50,063 nucleotides of DNA from Candidatus Zhuqueibacterota bacterium (GTDB taxonomy: Bacteria; Zhuqueibacterota; Zhuqueibacteria; Oceanimicrobiales; Oceanimicrobiaceae): NCBI GenBank assembly GCA_029262005.1, contig JAJDAG010000042.1, forward strand, positions 1 through 50,063, in the 5' to 3' direction. The notes beneath the pieces were generated by a model. The model was not told the origin of the DNA. It was given only the letters and a program-made list of their open reading frames with translations, and did not search any database. A program made the translations under genes and the position numbers. This document shows, piece after piece, positions 1-8,893 of this stretch. Numbering within the stretch: position 1 is the stretch's first letter; each line of letters starts with the position of its first letter.

Positions 1-184
1 TAAATTGTGTATCTTTGCTCATGGGTTAATTGCTTATAGGGCATTACGTGCTCCAGTTTGTGGTTTTGGTCAATTGCGAACTTAATATAATGCAATTAAC
101 CCATTTTTAAAACTGTCGCACTTGGAACTTGAAACTAAGGAATTATTCGCAAGAACTTTTGGATTAAAAGCTGATGGAGGTTGC

Positions 185-391
185 ATGCAATACGGTACAG
201 TTAAAATGTGGGATTCAGGCAAAGGCTTCGGATTTATTGTTTCTGATGACGATGATGAACTTTTCGTTCATGTAATGGACCTCGGCGCTGCGGTTAAAGA
301 AAAACGTCTGTATGAGGGGCAGCGCGTTGGTTTTGACATACGTCGCGAAATGAAAGGAGACAAAGCAATTAACGTCAGGGTGATGCGATGA
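185..391 (+). CDS. Cold-shock-domain protein (CspA family)
   Basis: Small single-domain nucleic-acid-binding protein of 68 residues, expected to bind single-stranded RNA/DNA in the cytoplasm and act as an RNA chaperone. The protein opens MQYGTVKMW and carries the RNP1-like motif KGFGFI (residues 14-19) and an RNP2-like LFVHV, with the usual five-strand OB-fold length. A longer reading from a TTG at 122 is possible, but the ATG at 185 has a GGAGG four bases upstream and gives the normal family length. The usual W-F after VK is replaced by M-W and the loop is acidic (DDDDE), so it is a somewhat divergent member. It is convergent with the hydrolase at 493-1482. Confidence 0.9.
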   Translation: MQYGTVKMWDSGKGFGFIVSDDDDELFVHVMDLGAAVKEKRLYEGQRVGFDIRREMKGDKAINVRVMR

Positions 392-435
392 TTACTTTTG
401 CGGTGCTTTCTTAGTCAAGCAGTCATATTTTACGG

Positions 436-463
436 CTTTCACTGCGGCGCCGCAGAGTGAACA
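436..463. terminator. GC-rich hairpin between convergent genes
   Basis: A perfect 14-bp palindrome CTGCGGCGCCGCAG lies at 442-455, and flanking TTCA/TGAA bases can extend it with a small bulge. It sits between the 3' ends of two convergent genes, where a bidirectional terminator would be expected. There is no clear T-run, so this could also be a plain hairpin. Confidence 0.35.
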
Positions 464-492
464 GTTTGGCTGTGTGAAAACCAAACAGGCGT

Positions 493-1482
493 TTACGCCA
501 TCAGCAGGGCTTCCGAATATTTAAGAACCGCATAATCCATCCAGCGCAAGTCTCTGAGTGGCGTCGGCTGGGCTGAGATAAACCCCATGTGTCCACCTCC
601 CCGGGTAAAATGTAGTTTCACATTCTTGTTCTCCTGTGCATCACGAAAACTCGCCATTGGCACAAACGGATCATCGTCGCTGGCAATGATAACAGTTGGG
701 GTGACGATGTTGCCAAGAAACTGTTTGGCGCTGCATTTTTGGTAATAGTCTTCTGCCGAACGATAGCCATGTAACGGCGCCGTGCAGATTTCGTCAAAGT
801 CCCAAACCGTGGTATTGGCAGGGAATTCAAAGTTTGGGAAATCTGGAAATTGTTTTTGTCTTGCCAATGTCACTTCTTTTAACTGTCTGACAAAACGGTA
901 GTCGTAAATGCGCCGGCTGGGTCGTTTCAGCTCGGCCGCACACAAGCTTAAGTTTACCGGCGGCGTTACAGAGATTGCCCCTTTTAGATTGTTTGGATAT
1001 TCATCTTTACCTTCTCCAAGCAATTTGAGCAGTGCGTTGCCGCTCAGGGAAAAGCCCACAGCAACCAGCGGTGTTGACGGGTACAGTTTTGTTATCTGGT
1101 CTAAGGTAAAAGCCACATCATCACTTTTGCCGGAATGGTAGGTGTTTTTTGCCAGACCTGCGCCCGCGCCGCAGCCACGATGATTCATGCGAAATACCGT
1201 CCAGCCACGCGTTAGATAACGCGCTGCCATTCTGAGCATGTAGGGTGACTCGGCGTCACCGGCCAGCCCGTGCATCAGGACAGCTACTTTTTTGAAAGGC
1301 GCCTTGCGGTTGGCTCGGTTTTCCAGCAAGGCAAGCATATCGCCATCAGGACATTGAACCTTGTGAAGTATTACTTTCTTCGGCGGTGTCGGCCCTGCCA
1401 GATATCTGCCGGCAATGGTTTGCAGGTGGGCATTTCTGAGCAAAGGGTGTGGTTTAAATGTCTGGATATCAGCGCTAATCAT
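493..1482 (-). CDS. YheT-type alpha/beta-hydrolase
   Basis: Predicted cytoplasmic or membrane-associated serine hydrolase of the YheT/EMB8 (COG0429) family, 329 residues, normal family length. The N-terminus has the family hallmark FKPHPLLRNAHLQTI (residues 9-23). The oxyanion/HG region is MHGLAGD (70-76), followed by NHRGCGAG. The nucleophile elbow is GFSLSG with Ser145, the acid is in SDDDPFVP (about Asp270/271), and the catalytic His is in GGGHMGF (His298). All three triad residues are present, so the enzyme should be active. The physiological substrate of this family is not settled; esters or lipids are usual guesses. It is transcribed alone, convergent with the cold-shock gene. Confidence 0.9.
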   Translation of the reverse strand: MISADIQTFKPHPLLRNAHLQTIAGRYLAGPTPPKKVILHKVQCPDGDMLALLENRANRKAPFKKVAVLMHGLAGDAESPYMLRMAARYLTRGWTVFRMNHRGCGAGAGLAKNTYHSGKSDDVAFTLDQITKLYPSTPLVAVGFSLSGNALLKLLGEGKDEYPNNLKGAISVTPPVNLSLCAAELKRPSRRIYDYRFVRQLKEVTLARQKQFPDFPNFEFPANTTVWDFDEICTAPLHGYRSAEDYYQKCSAKQFLGNIVTPTVIIASDDDPFVPMASFRDAQENKNVKLHFTRGGGHMGFISAQPTPLRDLRWMDYAVLKYSEALLMA

Positions 1483-1778
1483 GATGAAAATCTCATTTTT
1501 CGTAACTGTTCAGCTATTTGCCTTTGGTTTTTTGCCAATCGTCAACAACCAGGGGCTTCTGAGCAATTCATATACAGTTATGCCTCAATTGCGACTGCCA
1601 AACAGTTGGAGTTACCATTTTTCAAGTTGAACTACTGTAGCTTCTTTTTTATTTCAAAACAAGCGTTTTGTTTTTGATACCCTTGGGGGGTGTAGCAAAC
1701 GCATGTTTGCCAATATTTCTATTGACTATTATTTTTGAATTTCATATCATAGTCACTTCTTTACTGAAGGTTCAAGAC

Positions 1779-2135
1779 GTGCTCCATCTGAAAAATAAAT
1801 CATTTGTGGAAGGTGAATTGGTTCTCATTCATATTGAGGACAACCCGGCTTTTTACGGGCGGGTTGAGGCCATATCTCCCGACATAAAGCCGAAGTGGTG
1901 GCAGGTTAAATTTTTGTTTCTGACAGTCCCATGCCAATTCACGACATGGATTTTGGATGAAGAGCAGATTCGAGGTGCCGATTTCACCATGGGCGGAACA
2001 CCTATACGAGTTGAAAAGGTGACGATGCCGGAGGATGAAACGTTCTCTGAGGAGGAAGGAGAGTTGGATTCATCTGATCCGGAAAAACCTGTGAAGAAAA
2101 AGGCAACTGTCTTGTCATTGCATAAAAAAGAGTAA
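1779..2135 (+). CDS. Small conserved-looking protein of unknown function
   Basis: A protein of about 118 residues that I do not recognise. The reading frame stays open upstream to a TTG at 1668, but the GTG at 1779 has GAAGG eight bases before it and removes an unlikely hydrophobic leader, so I chose it. The N-terminal 75 residues look like a small beta-rich domain (GELVLIHIEDNPAFYGRVEAI, then KWWQVKFLFLTVP and TTWILDEEQIRG). The C-terminal 40 residues are highly acidic and then lysine-rich, and probably disordered. No signal peptide or membrane segment is seen from this start. It lies alone between the hydrolase and the ACIII operon. Confidence 0.6.
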   Translation: MLHLKNKSFVEGELVLIHIEDNPAFYGRVEAISPDIKPKWWQVKFLFLTVPCQFTTWILDEEQIRGADFTMGGTPIRVEKVTMPEDETFSEEEGELDSSDPEKPVKKKATVLSLHKKE

Positions 2136-2416
2136 GTCGTGCAACTGCATCAGTCGTCCTTTATGTTACGATTGTTTTTAAATACATTATTTGATGGCCG
2201 AGTGCAGCCGGACTTGCCTGTCGTTTCAACGATATTTTTCTCGGGAATTTTTAATTCAGTGAAATTTCGGTCTAAACTAAGACTGAAATGATGTCGTTTT
2301 GAGTTTTGACACGAAAGAGTGTCTGACAAAAAACGACTATCAAGCCTCATTGCCGGCAATTGTATCTTCCTCCACTTAACTACATTTTACACCAATTTTT
2401 CTGGTGAGTAATTAGT

Positions 2417-3067
2417 ATGTCGCAATTATTTCATCCCAGTACCAATGTAATTTCCAAGGTCACAATTTTTGGTGCCGTGCTTTTTATAGGAGGCGCCGCC
2501 TGGGTTCTTTTGGCGCTCGAACGTTCATCTTATGTTACGCAGGCTAAAGTCGTGCGTGAACAGCCTGTTCCTTTCAGTCACCGTCATCATGTGTCTGACC
2601 TTGGTATTGATTGCCGGTATTGTCACACATTTGTTGAGGAAAGCAACTTTGCTGGAATTCCTCCCACGAAAACATGTATGACATGTCATTCTCAAATTCA
2701 TACAACGGCAGCCATGCTTGAGCCTGTGCGTGAAAGTTGGCGTTCCGGCGAATCGCTGGAATGGCTTCGTGTTCATGATTTGCCTGACTTTGTTTATTTT
2801 GATCACAGTATCCATGTGAAGAAAGGGGTTGGCTGTGAGACTTGTCACGGTCCGGTTGGGGAAATGGCTTTGACCTGGCGGGAGTACTCGTTGAATATGG
2901 AGTGGTGCATCGAGTGTCATCGCGCGCCGGAAAAGTTTGTCAGGCCACGGGAGTTTGTTTTTCAGGCTGGTTGGCATGCACCTGCCGGCCAGGCAGCTAT
3001 TGGTGATTCGCTCGTTGCAGCGTATGATATTAACAGTTCAACAAATTGTTCAATTTGCCACAGATAG
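2417..3067 (+). CDS. actA: Alternative complex III pentaheme cytochrome c subunit ActA
   Basis: Multiheme c-type cytochrome subunit of alternative complex III, the menaquinol:cytochrome c (or HiPIP) oxidoreductase that replaces bc1 in many bacteria. It is 216 residues with one N-terminal membrane anchor (about residues 14-34), and the rest is periplasmic. Five CXXCH haem sites are visible: CRYCH (66-70), CMTCH (87-91), CETCH (140-144), CIECH (164-168) and CSICH (211-215), the number known for ActA. Additional His residues (HRHH near 56-58, HSIH near 130-133) can serve as distal ligands. It is the first gene of the respiratory cluster; actB starts 10 bases after its stop. Confidence 0.95.
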   Translation: MSQLFHPSTNVISKVTIFGAVLFIGGAAWVLLALERSSYVTQAKVVREQPVPFSHRHHVSDLGIDCRYCHTFVEESNFAGIPPTKTCMTCHSQIHTTAAMLEPVRESWRSGESLEWLRVHDLPDFVYFDHSIHVKKGVGCETCHGPVGEMALTWREYSLNMEWCIECHRAPEKFVRPREFVFQAGWHAPAGQAAIGDSLVAAYDINSSTNCSICHR

Positions 3068-3077
3068 ATTTGAATAC

Positions 3078-6047
3078 ATGAATAAGAACTCCGAAAAAAT
3101 AGATATGGCGGCTCTGAGAGATAAGCTTGCCACTCAGCAGGGAAAGCAATATTGGCGCAGCCTGGAAGATCTTGCCGGGACTGAAGCCTTTCAAAAACTT
3201 GTTGAAAATGAGTTTTCCACAAGCCTTGATGAGTTTGGCGAGGGTTTTAGCAGGCGCCGATTCTTGCAGGTGATGGGTGCGTCTTTGGCATTGGCAGGTT
3301 TAAGCGCTTGTACCAGCCAGCCTGAAGAAAAGATTGTGCCGTATGTTACAAATCCGGAAGAAATTGTGCCTGGTAAGCCGCTCTACTATGCGACTGCTGT
3401 AATGCTGGGCGGGTATGCCGCCGGTGTTTTGGCTGAAAGCCACATGGGGCGACCGACAAAACTAGAGGGAAATCCAGAACACCCGGCGAGTCTTGGCGCT
3501 ACAGATATTTACGCTCAGGCCTCTGTTTTGGGGTTGTATGATCCGGATCGCAGTCAGGTTATAAGGCGGGTTGGCCGATTTGACACTTGGGAAAACTACC
3601 TTGCGTCCGTGCAGGCCGAGCTGCAAGGGCAGCGTATTAAGGATGGCGCGGGCATCCGCATTCTGACGGAAACGGTTACTGCGCCGGCGCTGGCAAATCA
3701 AATTAGAAATATTCTGAAAGACTATCCGTTGGCCAGGTGGCATCAATACGAGCCTGCGAGTCGTGACAGTTTTAAGGCAGGCGCCCAGATGGCGTTTGGC
3801 CAATATGTAGATTGTCAATATCATTTTGAGCATGCAGATGTTGTTCTTAGTCTAGATGGTGATTTTTTTACAGGCATTCCTGGTGGCCTTGTTTATGCCC
3901 GTAAGTTTACCGGGCGGCGCAAGGCTGAGGGTGATTCGGCAGCCATGAATCGGCTTTATGCTGTGGAGAGTTCGCCGTCTCTGGTTGGTGCAATGGCAGA
4001 TCATCGACTTGCCATGCGAGCAGGTGATGTCGCCGGTTTTGCTGCTTCTGTTGCTGCAGGACTTGGCATCGATGTTCCAGGAGTCAGAAATCAGGCAGTC
4101 CGTCAAAAGTGGATTGACGCGTTGGTGCGTGATTTACGGAAACATTCCGGACGATGTGTTGTGGTTCCGGGCGAATATCAAACCCCGGATGTACACTATC
4201 TTGCGCACGCGATAAACGCTGCGTTGGGCAACGTCGGCAAGACCGTGACTTACACGCAATCTGCTGAAGCCAATCCGGTCGTGCAGCTCGATTCGTTGCG
4301 CGAGTTGGTTGGTGATATGGAAAGTGGTGATGTCGATTTGCTCTTCATTCTTGGGGGAAACCCGGTTTACACCGCACCTGCTGAGTTTAAATTCGATGAA
4401 AAAATGGCCAAAGTGCATACGCGGGTACATTTGAGTTTGTATGAAGATGAGACTTCTGAACTCTGTCACTGGCATATTCCTCAATCTCATACGCTTGAAT
4501 CATGGGGTGACGCACGTGCCTATGACGGCACTGCTACGATAATTCAGCCACTTATTGCACCACTTTATGGCAGCAAAACAGCACATGACGTCTTGTCTGT
4601 ACTTTCGGGCCAATCCGGCAAGTCGACTTACGACATTGTTAAAGATTATTGGAAGAAGGAAATTGGTGGCGTTGATTTTGATGAACGCTGGCAAATAGCC
4701 TTGCACAACGGCACGGTTGCCGGCACAGCATTTGTCCGGAAAACAGTGCGGTTACAGCGCGCGCAAAATTTGAATGTGGAAGGGAGCAGTCCTGGAATTG
4801 AAGTTGTTTTTCGGCCGGATCCCAATATCTGGGATGGGCGTTTTGCAAATAATGGCTGGCTGCAGGAGTTGCCGAAACCATTGTCAAAGCTAACCTGGGA
4901 CAATGCGGCCATGGTTAGTCCGGCAACTGCGGCAAGACTTGACCTTGAAAATGAACAAATCGTTGAAATTTCCAGTGGCGCTCAAACTGTGAAAGCACCT
5001 GTCTGGATTGTGCCGGGCCATGCAGAAGATTGCGTGACGCTTTATCTCGGCTATGGAAGGACGCGTGTGGGCCACGTGGGTAACGGCACAGGTTTTAGCG
5101 CTTATGGATTGAAGCCGGGCAGCGGTGATTGGTTTGTCGCCGGTGTGAAAATTAACAGGATAGAAGCTCATTGGCCAATAGCGAACACGCAGGAGCACGG
5201 TAGCATGGAAGGGCGCAATCTCGTTCGTTCGGCTTCTGTGGGTGAATATGAATCGCATCCGGAGATGTTCCATGAAATGGGGCATGAGCCTGGTCCCGAG
5301 ATGAGCTTATATCCGCCGTTCGAATATAATGGGTACGCGTGGGGGATGGCCGTTGACTTGAATGCATGTATTGGTTGCAACGCCTGCACCATCGCCTGCC
5401 AATCTGAGAATAATATTGCCGTGGTCGGCAAAGAAGAAGTGCGTAGAGGTCGTGAAATGCATTGGATTAGAATCGACCGCTATTACGAAGGCGAGTTGGA
5501 CAATCCTGAAGTGCATCATCAGCCGGTTATGTGTATGCATTGTGAAAATGCACCGTGCGAAGTGGTCTGTCCGGTAGCGGCAACAACACACAGCGACGAG
5601 GGCCTGAATGAAATGACTTACAATCGCTGCGTCGGCACGCGCTATTGTGCAAATAACTGTCCTTATAAAGTACGCCGGTTTAATTTCTTCAAATATGCTG
5701 ACTACGAAACAGAAAGTCTCAAGTTGATGCGCAACCCGGATGTAACAGTTCGTTTCCGCGGTGTAATGGAAAAATGCAGCTACTGTGTGCAGCGTATCAA
5801 TCTTGCCCGCATTGATGCAAAGAAAGAAGATCGCGAGATTCGTGATGGCGAAATTGTGACCGCTTGCCAGCAGGTGTGCCCGGCAGACGCCATTGTGTTT
5901 GGTAATATCAATGACGAAAACAGTGAAGTTTCCCGACGCAAATCAGAGCACCGCGATTACGGCCTGCTGGCTGAACTTGGCGTCAGGCCACGGACATCCT
6001 ACCTGGCAAAACTCAAAAATCCAAACCCTGAAATTGTAGAAAGTTAA
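3078..6047 (+). CDS. actB: Alternative complex III molybdopterin-like/iron-sulfur subunit ActB
   Basis: Large peripheral subunit of ACIII, 989 residues. The N-terminal part is a molybdopterin-oxidoreductase-like domain (in characterised ACIII it binds no Mo cofactor), and the C-terminal part is a ferredoxin-type domain that relays electrons. Residues 58-64 (SRRRFLQ), followed by a hydrophobic stretch and LSAC (75-78), read as a twin-arginine signal with a lipobox. From about residue 764 to 935 there are four cysteine clusters (CIGCNACTIAC, CMHCENAPCEVVC, the CVGTRYCANNCP region, CSYC with CQQVCP), consistent with three [4Fe-4S] and one [3Fe-4S] cluster. The frame is open upstream into actA, but the ATG at 3078 sits just after the actA stop. 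Its stop overlaps the actC start by one base (TAATG). Confidence 0.95.
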   Translation: MNKNSEKIDMAALRDKLATQQGKQYWRSLEDLAGTEAFQKLVENEFSTSLDEFGEGFSRRRFLQVMGASLALAGLSACTSQPEEKIVPYVTNPEEIVPGKPLYYATAVMLGGYAAGVLAESHMGRPTKLEGNPEHPASLGATDIYAQASVLGLYDPDRSQVIRRVGRFDTWENYLASVQAELQGQRIKDGAGIRILTETVTAPALANQIRNILKDYPLARWHQYEPASRDSFKAGAQMAFGQYVDCQYHFEHADVVLSLDGDFFTGIPGGLVYARKFTGRRKAEGDSAAMNRLYAVESSPSLVGAMADHRLAMRAGDVAGFAASVAAGLGIDVPGVRNQAVRQKWIDALVRDLRKHSGRCVVVPGEYQTPDVHYLAHAINAALGNVGKTVTYTQSAEANPVVQLDSLRELVGDMESGDVDLLFILGGNPVYTAPAEFKFDEKMAKVHTRVHLSLYEDETSELCHWHIPQSHTLESWGDARAYDGTATIIQPLIAPLYGSKTAHDVLSVLSGQSGKSTYDIVKDYWKKEIGGVDFDERWQIALHNGTVAGTAFVRKTVRLQRAQNLNVEGSSPGIEVVFRPDPNIWDGRFANNGWLQELPKPLSKLTWDNAAMVSPATAARLDLENEQIVEISSGAQTVKAPVWIVPGHAEDCVTLYLGYGRTRVGHVGNGTGFSAYGLKPGSGDWFVAGVKINRIEAHWPIANTQEHGSMEGRNLVRSASVGEYESHPEMFHEMGHEPGPEMSLYPPFEYNGYAWGMAVDLNACIGCNACTIACQSENNIAVVGKEEVRRGREMHWIRIDRYYEGELDNPEVHHQPVMCMHCENAPCEVVCPVAATTHSDEGLNEMTYNRCVGTRYCANNCPYKVRRFNFFKYADYETESLKLMRNPDVTVRFRGVMEKCSYCVQRINLARIDAKKEDREIRDGEIVTACQQVCPADAIVFGNINDENSEVSRRKSEHRDYGLLAELGVRPRTSYLAKLKNPNPEIVES

Positions 6048-7423
6048 TGGCAGATACGAGTGTGAAAAAAAGAGGTGCTGCAAAGGCGCCTTTCATTGAA
6101 CCTGGGCATACCTTTGGTTCAATTACTGATAAAATTAGCAGTATTGTCTTAACCCGAAAAACACCGATTTTTTGGTTTGTCGGGTTTGGCATTTCTTTCA
6201 TGCTGTTGAGTTTGTTGATGGTGGCAGTGGCTTATCTGGTGTTTGAAGGAATCGGTATTTGGGGGGTAAATATGCCGGTTGCCTGGGGTTTTGCCATTAT
6301 TAATTTTGTCTGGTGGATCGGAATTGGGCATGCCGGCACGCTGATTTCAGCGATTCTGTTGCTGCTGCGCCAGGACTGGCGAACCTCCATTAACCGTTTT
6401 GCTGAAGCCATGACATTGTTCGCGGTAGCAGCGGCCGGGTTGTTCCCGCTTCTGCACACAGGCCGTCCCTGGCTCGATTATTGGCTGATGCCTTACCCCA
6501 ACACAATGGGGCTCTGGCCGAATTTTCGCAGCCCGTTGGTCTGGGATGTTTTTGCAGTCAGTACCTATGCAACGGTTTCGTTTCTATTCTGGTATACCGG
6601 TCTTGTGCCTGACTTTGCAACGTTGAGAGACAGGACGGTAAACCGTTGGTCAAAAAGAGTTTATGGTATTCTGTCAATGGGTTGGCGTGGCTCGGCTGTG
6701 CACTGGCACCGTTATGAAACGGCTTATTTGTTGTTGGCCGGACTGGCAACACCGTTGGTGGTTTCGGTACACACAGTGGTAAGTTTTGACTTTGCAATGA
6801 GCATTGTTCCGGGTTGGCACGCGACTATTTTTCCGCCATATTTTGTCGCAGGCGCTATTTACGCCGGCTTTGCAATGGTTCTGACTTTGGCAATACCTTT
6901 AAGAAAATTCTATGGCCTGGAAGATTTTATCACCATGCGTCACTTGCAAAATATGGCTAAAATTATGCTGGCAACCGGCCTGATAGTCGGCTACGGCTAC
7001 ATGATGGAAGCATTTACAGCCTGGTACAGCGCCGCGGAATATGAAGAGTTTATGATTTTGAATCGTTTCACCGGCCCATATAAATATGCTTTCTGGTCAC
7101 TGCTGGCGTGTAATGTTATTGCACCACAGTTTGTTTGGTGGAGCAAGGCGCGCAACAGCGTGGTGGCATTGTTTGTTATTGCCATGTTTGTCAATGTGGG
7201 TATGTGGCTGGAACGTTTTATCATCGTTGTCACCAGTCTGCATCGAGATTTTTTGCCGTCTTCCTGGGGAATGTATTCAGGAACATTTTGGGATTGGGCC
7301 ACTTATGCCGGTTCCATTGGCCTGTTCCTGACGCTGCTTTTTGTGTTTATTCGTCTCATTCCATCGGTTTCAATTTTTGAGATGCGAACACTGGTCGCTG
7401 AGGAAAAGGGTAAGAAACATTAA
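6047..7423 (+). CDS. actC: Alternative complex III NrfD-like membrane subunit ActC
   Basis: Polytopic inner-membrane subunit of 458 residues in the NrfD/PsrC family, expected to hold the menaquinol site of ACIII and perhaps a proton path. I see about ten hydrophobic segments from residue 40 onward. Conserved-looking polar residues within the membrane include His95 (GIGHAGTLIS) and His137 in the HTGRPW motif (137-142), both typical of ACIII NrfD-like subunits. The start codon overlaps the actB stop, which indicates translational coupling. It is followed after 82 bases by actD. Confidence 0.93.
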   Translation: MADTSVKKRGAAKAPFIEPGHTFGSITDKISSIVLTRKTPIFWFVGFGISFMLLSLLMVAVAYLVFEGIGIWGVNMPVAWGFAIINFVWWIGIGHAGTLISAILLLLRQDWRTSINRFAEAMTLFAVAAAGLFPLLHTGRPWLDYWLMPYPNTMGLWPNFRSPLVWDVFAVSTYATVSFLFWYTGLVPDFATLRDRTVNRWSKRVYGILSMGWRGSAVHWHRYETAYLLLAGLATPLVVSVHTVVSFDFAMSIVPGWHATIFPPYFVAGAIYAGFAMVLTLAIPLRKFYGLEDFITMRHLQNMAKIMLATGLIVGYGYMMEAFTAWYSAAEYEEFMILNRFTGPYKYAFWSLLACNVIAPQFVWWSKARNSVVALFVIAMFVNVGMWLERFIIVVTSLHRDFLPSSWGMYSGTFWDWATYAGSIGLFLTLLFVFIRLIPSVSIFEMRTLVAEEKGKKH

Positions 7424-7505
7424 CTACAACCACTGAGTGTTTTGTCTGTAATCAATTTTGAAAAGATACTAATTTATATTAGAAAGAAGTGTTTGAGGTA
7501 ACTGA

Positions 7506-8054
7506 ATGAACGATGCCAGCAAGGCAACAGAGCTTTACGGTGTCATGGCCGAATTTGATAGCCCCGAATTATTGCTCGAGGCTTCCGAAAAGGCGTATGA
7601 GCTTGGCTATCGCAAGATGGATGCATACACACCCTACCCAATTGAGGCGCTGCCGGAGGCGGTTGGTTTTAAAAAACCAATTCTGCCGCGTATCGTGTTG
7701 ATTGGCGCAATTATTGGGGGCTGTCTGGGTTTTTTTATGCAATATTATGCCTCAGTCATAAGCTATCCATTGAATATTGGTGGGCGTCCGCTCAACAGTT
7801 GGCCGTCCTTTATCCCGGTCACCTTCGAGACAACCATTTTGCTGGCAGCTTTTGCCGCAGTCTTTGGAATGTTTGCTCTGAATGGTTTGCCTCAACCTTA
7901 CCACCCGGTTTTTAATGTGCCACGCTTTGCTCTGGCCTCAAGAGATCGGTTTTTTCTGTGTATAGAAAGCGAAGACAAGCTATTTGATTTGACCAAAACG
8001 AAAAAATTTCTTAGCGACTTCAAACCGAAGGATGTTTATGAGGTTGAGCCATAG
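7506..8054 (+). CDS. actD: Alternative complex III membrane subunit ActD (DUF3341)
   Basis: ACIII subunit of 182 residues in the DUF3341 family. The N-terminal 60 residues are a cytoplasmic ferredoxin-like domain (GVMAEFDSPELLLEASEKA, then the DAYTPYPIE motif). Two membrane helices follow (about 63-87 and 108-128), joined by a loop with SYPLNIGGRPLNSWPSFIP, which is characteristic of ActD. The C-terminal segment returns to the cytoplasm. In known complexes ActD packs against ActC/ActF and has no cofactor. The start is an ATG with GAGG eight bases upstream. Confidence 0.92.
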   Translation: MNDASKATELYGVMAEFDSPELLLEASEKAYELGYRKMDAYTPYPIEALPEAVGFKKPILPRIVLIGAIIGGCLGFFMQYYASVISYPLNIGGRPLNSWPSFIPVTFETTILLAAFAAVFGMFALNGLPQPYHPVFNVPRFALASRDRFFLCIESEDKLFDLTKTKKFLSDFKPKDVYEVEP

Positions 8055-8293
8055 ATTCGATAATAGAGATTTTTTGTCAGTCGTGGCGTAGGCTCATGTC
8101 TTGATTTGTCGTTGTAGACAATAAAAATCTATTCGTAGCGAAATTGACCAGACCTGGCAGAAAGTAGGCGTTAAGCGAAATAGAATGATTTAAAAGGTAG
8201 CGGCAATTGCCGAGCTACCAGGAAACAGAGCAAAGGAAATTGTTTGTGCGAAAATGTATTTGCAAATATGGTAAAAAAAGAGAGCGGTTTTCA

Positions 8294-8890
8294 ATGGTAA
8301 AAGGAGGCGTGCATCGCGTTACCATTGCGTGTGGTGTGGCGATGCTTCTTTTGCTTTCTCAAACCGCCTGCAGGCAGGATATGCACGATCAACCGCGATA
8401 TGAACCGTTAGAGCAAAACAACTTCTTCAGTGATGCCCGTGCTTCAAGGCCGGTGGTGCCCGGCACAGTGGCACGCGGGAAACTTCGCATTGATGAACAT
8501 CTCTATGAGGGAAGACAAGATGGCGAGTTGGTGACCACTTTTCCATTTCCTGTTACAAAAGAGGTTATGGCACGGGGACGTGAACGGTATGATATTTTTT
8601 GTTCACCATGTCACGACAAAACCGGGAGTGGTGGTGGTATGATCGTGCAACGCGGCTTTAGACCACCGCCGTCATTTCACCTCCAGCGCCTCAAAGCATC
8701 TCCGGCAGGACATTTTTACGATGTCATTACCAACGGCCTGGGAGGCATGTATGATTATAAAGAACGGATTAAACCTGAAGATCGTTGGGCAATAGTTGCA
8801 TATATTCGCGCATTGCAGTTAAGCCAAAGTTTGACAGTTGATGAGCTGCCCGCCGATATCCGTCGAGAATTTTTTGCGAAAGTGAAATAG
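8294..8890 (+). CDS. actE: Alternative complex III monoheme cytochrome c subunit ActE
   Basis: Periplasmic monoheme cytochrome c of ACIII, 198 residues from the ATG at 8294. A TTG at 8207 would add 29 residues without a sensible signal sequence, so I rejected it. The N-terminus is a lipoprotein-type signal with Cys26 in SQTAC, suggesting lipid anchoring. The haem site is CSPCH (103-107), followed by GSGGGMIVQRGF, and a downstream Met in GGMYDYKERI is a candidate distal ligand. The YVAYIRALQLS-like ending is the usual class I cytochrome C-terminal helix. The next gene, actF, starts three bases after the stop. Confidence 0.92.
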   Translation: MVKGGVHRVTIACGVAMLLLLSQTACRQDMHDQPRYEPLEQNNFFSDARASRPVVPGTVARGKLRIDEHLYEGRQDGELVTTFPFPVTKEVMARGRERYDIFCSPCHDKTGSGGGMIVQRGFRPPPSFHLQRLKASPAGHFYDVITNGLGGMYDYKERIKPEDRWAIVAYIRALQLSQSLTVDELPADIRREFFAKVK

Positions 8891-8893
8891 TAA

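Noticed and set aside
1270-1677. 135-codon plus-strand frame opposite the hydrolase start
   Set aside because: Antisense to a clear YheT-family gene for half its length, with no recognisable features; composition is that of a shadow frame.
2150-2359. 69-codon minus-strand frame between the small unknown gene and actA
   Set aside because: No Shine-Dalgarno, no recognisable protein character; the gap more likely holds the promoter of the respiratory cluster.
2937-3077. Longer N-terminus for ActB, in frame from 2937
   Set aside because: It lies inside actA in another frame, and the ATG at 3078 directly after the actA stop gives the family-typical N-terminus with the twin-arginine motif.
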